A stretch of 14,192 nt of DNA from a bacterium. GTDB lineage: Bacteria; Spirochaetota; UBA4802; UBA5550. A program made the translations under genes and the position numbers. The stretch spans positions 1-14,192 of the forward strand of contig JAAENB010000678.1 of NCBI GenBank assembly GCA_024224995.1. Direction: 5' to 3'. Below are positions 9,897 to 14,192 of the stretch, piece after piece; the stretch's first letter is position 1, and each line of letters begins with the position of its first letter. The notes under the pieces are model-generated. The model searched no databases. It was not told the origin of the DNA and saw only the letters and a list, made by a program, of their open reading frames with translations.

Positions 9897-9903
9897 CACC
9901 CCT
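9897..9903 (-). promoter_or_regulatory. Ribosome binding site deciding the ATG 9890 start
   Basis: Minus-strand AGGGGTG ends 6 nt before ATG 9890. A GTG that would extend the frame by three residues (9899-9897) is embedded in this site, so it is unlikely to be the initiator. From ATG 9890 the protein begins MIQVPGYRV, matching the paralogue's MIHLPGYRV, and catalytic residue numbers then agree exactly between the two. Confidence 0.75.
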
Positions 9904-9938
9904 ATAGTATATTATCAAAACTAAAAAATTAAGCCATA

Positions 9939-9967
9939 ATTGTATCATATTTTAAATCGATTGTCGA
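9939..9967 (-). promoter_or_regulatory. Sigma70-type promoter of the two-gene kinase operon
   Basis: On the minus strand, -35 TCGACA (9967-9962) and -10 TACAAT (9944-9939) are separated by exactly 17 nt. Each hexamer is 5/6 to consensus. The predicted transcription start near 9932 gives a leader of about 40 nt to ATG 9890. It is the only good promoter-like sequence found between this gene and the hairpin element. Confidence 0.65.
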
Positions 9968-10027
9968 TAAAGAAATACCGGAGAAAGAGCTTTTTTCAGT
10001 ACGTGCTCATTTTTAGGGGGTGCAGCC

Positions 10028-10117
10028 TGTTGTGAGAGTGACCCCTCTTCAAAAGGCTGCGGAACTCGCTCCGCTCAAACAGTCCTCACCTTCTGAAGAG
10101 GGGTCACTCTCACAACA
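10028..10117. repeat. Long inverted repeat with nested hairpin in the divergent intergenic region
   Basis: Arms 10028-10051 and 10094-10117 are perfect reverse complements over 24 bp. After one mismatch (10052/10093) four more pairs follow (10053-10056 with 10089-10092). The 32-nt central loop contains its own hairpin, GCGGA (10059-10063) with TCCGC (10070-10074). An alternative pairing also exists: GCAGCCT (10022-10028) with AGGCTGC (10054-10060). There is no T-run directly after either arm, so a standard intrinsic terminator is not evident. The form suits a dispersed palindromic element (REP/MITE-like) or a bidirectional barrier between the two divergent operons. Confidence 0.8.
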
Positions 10118-10171
10118 AATAATGCTTCCCTCCCATTTTACCGAATGCATGTTGTGCTTTTTACTTTTTTC

Positions 10172-10187
10172 GTTCGGGATACCGAAC
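10172..10187. repeat. Short inverted repeat upstream of the DUF2339 promoter
   Basis: GTTCGG, a GATA spacer and CCGAAC form 6-bp arms centred about 52 bp upstream of the predicted transcription start. That spacing is compatible with an activator site, but a 6-bp repeat may be chance. No T-run follows on either strand, so it is not a terminator. Confidence 0.35.
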
Positions 10188-10196
10188 ACAAAAGGA

Positions 10197-10225
10197 TTGA
10201 CACAAAGGCCTGTTCATGATATAAC
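10197..10225 (+). promoter_or_regulatory. Sigma70-type promoter of the DUF2339-DUF3999 operon
   Basis: A perfect -35 TTGACA (10197-10202), a 17-nt spacer and -10 TATAAC (10220-10225, 5/6) make this one of the strongest promoter matches in the window. The predicted start near 10232 gives a leader of about 49 nt before ATG 10281, which is preceded by GGGAG at 10270-10274. Confidence 0.75.
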
Positions 10226-10280
10226 AGCCCGATAGAAATACATATAGAGATACGATAAACAATTACCACGGGAGCATTCT

Positions 10281-12284
10281 ATGAAATGTCCAGGCTGCAA
10301 AAACAATATCACTGAATTCTCAGAACAGTGCAAAATCTGTAACTTTGCCTATCCTCCGGATATATTGGAAAAACTTTCGCTCTTTTTTGAGCTCAGAGAA
10401 GAATATAATAATATATATCAAATTAAAAGCAATTTTGAAGAGACGCTCAAAGGGCTTGCGGTAAAAATAAATAAATACCAGAAAATATTAACTGCCGATC
10501 TGCTCCAGCTCACCCGGAAGGCTCCCGCTCCCGTACAGGCAGCAGCCAGAGAGGCAGCTCCGGAGCCGAAAGCAGTCCCAAAAGCTGCCTCGAAAAAAAC
10601 GGCAGCAGAGCGCCGGAAAAGTTCTGTGCCTGAGCAACCAGCAGAGGAAAGCCCGCTTCCCAAACATACCGCTCCCCCGTCCCAGGGAATTGAGGCAAAT
10701 ATCGGACAAAAGTGGATGCTTATTGCCGGAATCGTAATCATCACCATTGGTGTTGGTTATTTTCTCAAGTTTGCCTTTGACAAAGGGTGGATCGGCCCTG
10801 CCGGCAGAGTGGCCATGGCATATACCTGGGGAATCGCGTTCCTTGTTGCGGGCAACATCTTTAGAAAAAAAGATTATGAAGCCTTTGGGCTATCGATTAT
10901 TGGCGGCGGCATAGCAGTACTCTATTTTTCAACATATGCCGGCTTTCAAATGTACGGTCTTTTTAGTGTCTATGTTTCATTTTTTCTTATGTTATTCACA
11001 ACGGTTTTTGCCTGCTTCCTCGCGGTAATATACGACACCAAATGGCTCGCGCTTCTGGGGCTCATTGGCGGGTTTTTAACGCCGCTTATGCTCAGTACGG
11101 GAGTGGACAACCAGGTTTTCCTGATGTCTTATATGACCATGCTGAACCTGGGAATCCTGGGTATTGCCTTCAAAAAGAAGTGGGATCTTCTTTATTTAGC
11201 AGGATTTATCTGCACCTACATCCTCTATTCGGGCTGGTTCGCGAGCCACTATGATGAGACAAAGTTCTGGCCTGCCATTATATTCTTAACAATTTTTTAT
11301 TTTATTTACAGTCTCGTCCCCTTTGCCTACCTCATATTTAATGATGTTGATAAAAAATTAAAAGGGTTTATTATTATCACCCCCAACTCTTTTATCGCCT
11401 TTGCTTTTAGTTTTTTTATGATAAAGAACGCTTATTCAGTGGAATGGGTCAGTGTTATTACTATTCTATACGCCCTTGTTTTTCTTGTTATGTCAACATT
11501 CCTGTCGCGGAAAGATAAAGAAGACCAGGACAGCTATCTTATTCTCCTGGCACAGGCCGCGCTTTTCCTTATTATTACTATCCCCATAATTTTTTCAGGA
11601 AACTGGATAACGGTTTTCTGGGCCTCCCAGGCGCTAATCCTGCTCTGGCTGGGAGTGAAGCTGGACCGGCGGAGCCTGGAAGCGGCCGCGTATATCCTAA
11701 TGGCAATAACAATATCAAAACTCCTGTTCTACGATTATATTTATGTTTTTGAAATCATCGAGGACGTTCAATTTACCCATAAGATCATAGAACGGTATAT
11801 AACCATTGGCTCGGTGCTGGGATTATTATTTCTCTTCGGACACCTGGCGAAAATAACTCCCATCCGAACACTATCGTCCAATGACGCTCCCATGATTTAC
11901 TGGATCTGGGCGGGGCTTCTATTTATTGTCCTGAACATAGAAATAGCGATCTTTGGCAGTGATTACCTGCCTGCGGGTCGCTTTGCCTTAATCTCGATCT
12001 TATGGACTTTCTTTTCAGTGGCCCTTATGTTTAAAGGATTCAGGATTAATTCAGGAGCGGTCCGGATAGTTTCCATGTGCCTTTTTGGGACAACCATCTT
12101 AAAGGTGTTCTTTGTTGATATGTCCCGGTTCAGCACCCCGTACCGGATTATCTCGTTCATTGTTCTGGGGCTCGTGCTTGTTGGAACATCTTTTCTCTAT
12201 TACAAGTTTAAAGACGACCTCATTGGTACTATGCCGCCTGATGAAAAAAGTGGAGAAGATAAAAAAGAAGAGGAATCTTATTAA
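10281..12284 (+). CDS. DUF2339 polytopic membrane protein with N-terminal zinc ribbon
   Basis: The protein has 667 aa. It begins with a zinc-ribbon pair (C3-x2-C6 and C17-x2-C20), followed by a helical, probably coiled-coil stretch (about 25-80) and an Ala/Pro/Lys-rich linker (about 81-138). The membrane region then starts with IEANIGQKWMLIAGIVII, typical of DUF2339. By eye there are about 17-18 hydrophobic helices to about residue 640, then a charged tail. The C-terminal VDMSRFSTPYRIISFIVLG segment also matches the family's conserved end. It is an inner-membrane protein; the family has no established biochemical function. GGGAG lies 6 nt before ATG. The last base of its TAA is the first base of the next gene's ATG, so the two are probably translationally coupled. 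The zinc ribbon and long linker suggest a cytosolic N-terminal domain that binds protein or nucleic acid, but this is inference. Confidence 0.94.
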   Translation: MKCPGCKNNITEFSEQCKICNFAYPPDILEKLSLFFELREEYNNIYQIKSNFEETLKGLAVKINKYQKILTADLLQLTRKAPAPVQAAAREAAPEPKAVPKAASKKTAAERRKSSVPEQPAEESPLPKHTAPPSQGIEANIGQKWMLIAGIVIITIGVGYFLKFAFDKGWIGPAGRVAMAYTWGIAFLVAGNIFRKKDYEAFGLSIIGGGIAVLYFSTYAGFQMYGLFSVYVSFFLMLFTTVFACFLAVIYDTKWLALLGLIGGFLTPLMLSTGVDNQVFLMSYMTMLNLGILGIAFKKKWDLLYLAGFICTYILYSGWFASHYDETKFWPAIIFLTIFYFIYSLVPFAYLIFNDVDKKLKGFIIITPNSFIAFAFSFFMIKNAYSVEWVSVITILYALVFLVMSTFLSRKDKEDQDSYLILLAQAALFLIITIPIIFSGNWITVFWASQALILLWLGVKLDRRSLEAAAYILMAITISKLLFYDYIYVFEIIEDVQFTHKIIERYITIGSVLGLLFLFGHLAKITPIRTLSSNDAPMIYWIWAGLLFIVLNIEIAIFGSDYLPAGRFALISILWTFFSVALMFKGFRINSGAVRIVSMCLFGTTILKVFFVDMSRFSTPYRIISFIVLGLVLVGTSFLYYKFKDDLIGTMPPDEKSGEDKKEEESY

Positions 12285-13615
12285 TGAAGAAGATCATTTT
12301 TATTTTGATATTCTTTCTTGCCGGGATCTGCGGGATATTTGCCGGAGCGCTTAACAAAAACAGTTTTCAGTACGCGGCCAATCTCAAAGGGCCGGTAAAA
12401 AAAGATTCCATTTACCAGGTATCTCTCTCCGCGAACATACTGGAAAAATGCCGCCCCGAATGCAGGGACGCCCGGGTTCTTGATTCCGAAGGAAAAGAGA
12501 TCCCCTATGTGATTATCAACAACCACTTCCCCGCAAGCAAAGCCGAACGCTATACCCTCACCATAACCGATTATTCAAACAACAATAATTCAGCGGTAAT
12601 GCACATGCAGCTTCCGGCACGGCATGAGCCGGTAAATAAAATTAATGTTGATACCGAAGAGAGTGATTTTAAAAAGAATTATCGCCTCTTCGGCAGCAGC
12701 AATAAAAAAAATTGGAAGTTGCTTACCAGGGGAAGTCTTTATGACTTTACCTCACAGGTTGACGTAAGAAAAACCACCATTCGATTTAAACGCTCGCCCT
12801 GGCGATATTACCGCTTAAACCTGGCCGACAGCGGCAGCGGAAAAAGTTCCGGCCGGGTACGCCTTAAATATAAAGACCTGGAATTCAGTTCCAGGGAAAT
12901 CCAAAACAAAAAGATCCGCATCAATGAAATAACGGCCTTCACCACCTATAAAAAAGGAAACACCACAATCTACGACACCAAAACATTTGATAGTTTTTCA
13001 ACGGAAATTGATGATAACAAAAATACGGTTATTACCCTGAAAGCAGGGCTCCCCTTTGAAACTGTTTCTTTTAAGGTGGGAAACTCATATTATTACCGTA
13101 CCATTAAAGTATACGGCAGCGCCACGGGCAAAGAAAACTCATTCCGGTTTTTAACCGGCGGCTCGCTCTATAGATTTTCTCTCTTTAAGAATAAAGAATC
13201 AAATAATTCTCTTTCCTATGATACTGTAAAACACGCGTATTACCGTTTTGTAATAGAAAACAACGACAACCCGCCTCTTGAGATCAAGAGCATACAACTC
13301 CGCTGGGTACAAAAGAAACTTTATTTTGTTGCCCTGGCAAACAGTGAAAATTATTCCCTTCATTTTGGCAGCAGCTCCCTGGAAAGACCGGAGTACGATC
13401 TTGCGGCGTTCATCACTCAAAACAACTGGTTTTCACATAACAGGGTGAAGATTAGAGCAGGTGCGATCATTAGCAACAAGGACTATAAGCCGGGAGAGGC
13501 TCCGGAGAGTGAGGAGAGCAATGAAAAACTTGAGAAGACGATTCTTACTGTTGTGGTTATTTTGCTGGTGCTTGGTATGGGTGTGTGGCTCGCGGCGCTT
13601 TTGAGAAAACGATGA
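12284..13615 (+). CDS. DUF3999-type exported, membrane-anchored protein
   Basis: The protein has 443 aa. Residues 1-21 form a signal peptide (MKK plus a hydrophobic core, with possible cleavage after IFA or AGA). There is no consensus lipobox: the cysteine at 16 follows Ile. The body is rich in beta-type sequence, with RDARVLDSEGKEIPYVI near 62-78 and FGSSNKKNWKLL near 136-147, both reminiscent of DUF3999 and carbohydrate-binding-like beta-sandwich repeats. A single C-terminal helix (about 418-439) followed by RKR anchors it, so the body should lie in the periplasm. DUF3999 genes are commonly found next to DUF2339 genes, which supports the assignment and suggests a two-protein envelope complex. 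The start overlaps the DUF2339 stop by one base (TAATG), with AGAGGA about 9 nt upstream. The function is unknown. Confidence 0.85.
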   Translation: MKKIIFILIFFLAGICGIFAGALNKNSFQYAANLKGPVKKDSIYQVSLSANILEKCRPECRDARVLDSEGKEIPYVIINNHFPASKAERYTLTITDYSNNNNSAVMHMQLPARHEPVNKINVDTEESDFKKNYRLFGSSNKKNWKLLTRGSLYDFTSQVDVRKTTIRFKRSPWRYYRLNLADSGSGKSSGRVRLKYKDLEFSSREIQNKKIRINEITAFTTYKKGNTTIYDTKTFDSFSTEIDDNKNTVITLKAGLPFETVSFKVGNSYYYRTIKVYGSATGKENSFRFLTGGSLYRFSLFKNKESNNSLSYDTVKHAYYRFVIENNDNPPLEIKSIQLRWVQKKLYFVALANSENYSLHFGSSSLERPEYDLAAFITQNNWFSHNRVKIRAGAIISNKDYKPGEAPESEESNEKLEKTILTVVVILLVLGMGVWLAALLRKR

Positions 13616-13649
13616 CCTCAGAGCTCTTCTAAAGAGCTCTGAGGTCATC
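13611..13649. terminator. Perfect hairpin overlapping the DUF3999 stop codon
   Basis: An 18-bp perfect stem (13611-13628 with 13632-13649) closes a 3-nt loop and includes the TGA stop (13613-13615). It is the likely 3' end of the operon transcript. The rightward flank is only TCCTCT and then A-rich, so a canonical U-tract is missing. The leftward flank reads GTTTTCTC, which is only slightly better. It could stabilise mRNA ends or be another palindromic repeat rather than an intrinsic terminator. Confidence 0.55.
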
Positions 13650-13743
13650 TCCTCTATAAAAAACAAACCTTGCATATAAATAATTCAATAAACAATCACT
13701 CCACCATTGTGTTTTTAAAAAGAAAAAACTCCTTAAATTTAAA

Positions 13744-13771
13744 TTGACCGCCGGTCACTTGTTTTTATTAT
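13744..13771 (+). promoter_or_regulatory. Promoter of the exported glycosyltransferase-like gene
   Basis: The -35 TTGACC (13744-13749) and -10 TATTAT (13766-13771) are 16 nt apart, each 5/6 to consensus, in an otherwise very AT-rich gap. The predicted start near 13778 leaves about 41 nt of leader to ATG 13820. An in-frame ATG at 13781 would be almost leaderless, which argues against its use. Confidence 0.6.
13745..13757. promoter_or_regulatory. Palindromic operator candidate overlapping the -35 box
   Basis: TGACCG-C-CGGTCA is a perfect 13-nt odd palindrome in an AT-rich background. It covers five of the six -35 bases, where a bound repressor would block RNA polymerase. Its form resembles operators of TetR-family repressors, but no regulator gene is visible in the window. 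Confidence 0.5.
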
Positions 13772-13807
13772 GGTTTTACTATGAAAAAAATCATAAAAAA
13801 TCAAAAA

Positions 13808-13813
13808 GGAAGG
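13808..13813 (+). promoter_or_regulatory. Ribosome binding site choosing ATG 13820
   Basis: GGAAGG lies 6 nt before ATG 13820. The in-frame ATG at 13781 has no purine-rich site upstream, and the later ATG at 13835 lacks one at proper spacing. Confidence 0.7.
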
Positions 13814-13819
13814 TGCATT

Positions 13820-14192
13820 ATGAAAAAACAAAAAATGAAGAAGTCGGCTCTATTGGCCTGTTATTTAACAATTGTTTTATTTAGCAGCAGTGCGGAAGCC
13901 CTTAATCTCAGACAATGCCCCAACAAGGGTGTACGCAAAACGATACCAAAGATATTACATACAGTTTGGCTGGGAGGTCCTATGCCCAACTTACCGAAAC
14001 CGACTGGTCCTGGCGATAGAAAAGCAAAAAACTATGTGGATAGGGTAATAATTTCAAACAATGTTCTTACGGGCTGGCGAACCTATGTCTGGTACGACCC
14101 AAGACTACTTGACGAAGCTGGGAATCCGGAAATGGCGGCCCATTTCGCCGGTGCCGCGAGAGTGGAATTAAAATCTATTATTGAATTTGAAA
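13820..14192 (+). CDS. Exported glycosyltransferase-like protein, N-terminal part (cut by window end)
   Basis: The first 124 codons are present. Residues 1-27 look like a Sec signal peptide: two Lys clusters, hydrophobic ALLACYLTIVLF, and SSSAEA before LNLRQ. The mature part opens with TIPKILHTVWLGGPMP (about 44-59). This matches the IPKxIHxxWLGG start of DXD-sugar transferases (Gly_transf_sug) and the related LHFVWIGG start of TcdA/TcdB-type toxin glucosyltransferases. About 40 residues on, WRTYVWYDPRLL resembles the second strand of the same GT-A fold. The catalytic DxD motif and remaining domains lie beyond the window, so activity cannot be judged. An exported transferase of this fold could modify cell-surface or host molecules; that is inference. 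LLAC at 11-14 is a poor lipobox because the hydrophobic core before it is too short. It has its own promoter and is separated from the DUF3999 gene by the hairpin. Confidence 0.7.
   Translation, partial: MKKQKMKKSALLACYLTIVLFSSSAEALNLRQCPNKGVRKTIPKILHTVWLGGPMPNLPKPTGPGDRKAKNYVDRVIISNNVLTGWRTYVWYDPRLLDEAGNPEMAAHFAGAARVELKSIIEFE

Noticed and set aside
9890..9899. GTG start at 9899 for the phosphatase paralogue
   Set aside because: The GTG is part of the AGGGGTG ribosome site for ATG 9890, and the paralogue has no matching extra residues.
10020..10235. Open frame of 71 codons across the divergent intergenic region
   Set aside because: It runs through the inverted repeat and the DUF2339 promoter, lacks a ribosome site and shows no protein-like composition.
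13690..13715. ACAAT...ATTGT inverted repeat followed by a T-run as a terminator
   Set aside because: The stem is only 5 AT-rich pairs with a 9-nt loop, too weak to support a terminator call.
13781..13819. In-frame upstream ATG at 13781 for the glycosyltransferase-like gene
   Set aside because: It has no ribosome site and lies only a few bases after the predicted transcription start. ATG 13820 has a good GGAAGG.
13616..13819. tRNA, small RNA or CRISPR in the AT-rich gap
   Set aside because: No cloverleaf, repeat series or conserved RNA motif was seen; only the hairpin, the promoter and the palindrome are supportable.
13850..13864. LLAC as a lipoprotein cleavage box in the glycosyltransferase-like protein
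   Set aside because: Only about five hydrophobic residues precede the cysteine, and the hydrophobic core continues past it to a good AEA cleavage site.

Overview
The window looks like a chromosomal segment of a Gram-negative bacterium. Two products have export signals, and the DUF2339/DUF3999 membrane pair is known mainly from Gram-negative genomes. Base composition is mildly AT-rich in the genes and strongly AT-rich in the last intergenic gap. Giant kinase-AAA-TPR-GAF proteins of the HstK type are best known from filamentous cyanobacteria and also occur in other signalling-rich bacteria. Nothing here fixes the phylum; a spirochaete or a deltaproteobacterial-type lineage is a guess only.

Left two thirds (1-9890, minus strand): two tandem giant paralogous signalling genes, read leftwards. 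The first (9890 to 4680, 1736 aa) has a Ser/Thr-kinase-like domain, an AAA/NTPase module, a long helical TPR-like region, a GAF domain and a SpoIIE/RsbU-type PP2C phosphatase. The second starts 11 nt after its stop (4668, running off the window at position 1). It has the same kinase-AAA-TPR-GAF body but ends in a histidine-kinase dimerisation domain with an intact H-box; its ATPase domain lies outside the window. Catalytic residues of the kinase and NTPase domains fall at identical residue numbers in both proteins, so this is a duplication in which only the output module after the GAF domain differs.

Divergent intergenic region (9891-10280): it holds a good sigma70-type promoter for the kinase operon, a good one for the rightward genes, and between them a 24-bp perfect inverted repeat with a nested hairpin. 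A small inverted repeat lies just upstream of the rightward promoter.

Right part (10281-13615, plus strand): a two-gene operon. A DUF2339 polytopic membrane protein carries an N-terminal zinc ribbon and a long Ala/Pro/Lys linker. It overlaps by one base (TAATG) a DUF3999 protein with a signal peptide and a C-terminal membrane anchor. Their pairing suggests an envelope complex of unknown function. A perfect 18-bp hairpin overlaps the second gene's stop codon.

Right edge (13744-14192): a promoter overlapped by a perfect 13-nt palindrome drives a gene for an exported glycosyltransferase-like protein resembling the sugar-transferase/TcdA-TcdB superfamily. The gene is cut by the window end before any catalytic DxD motif.
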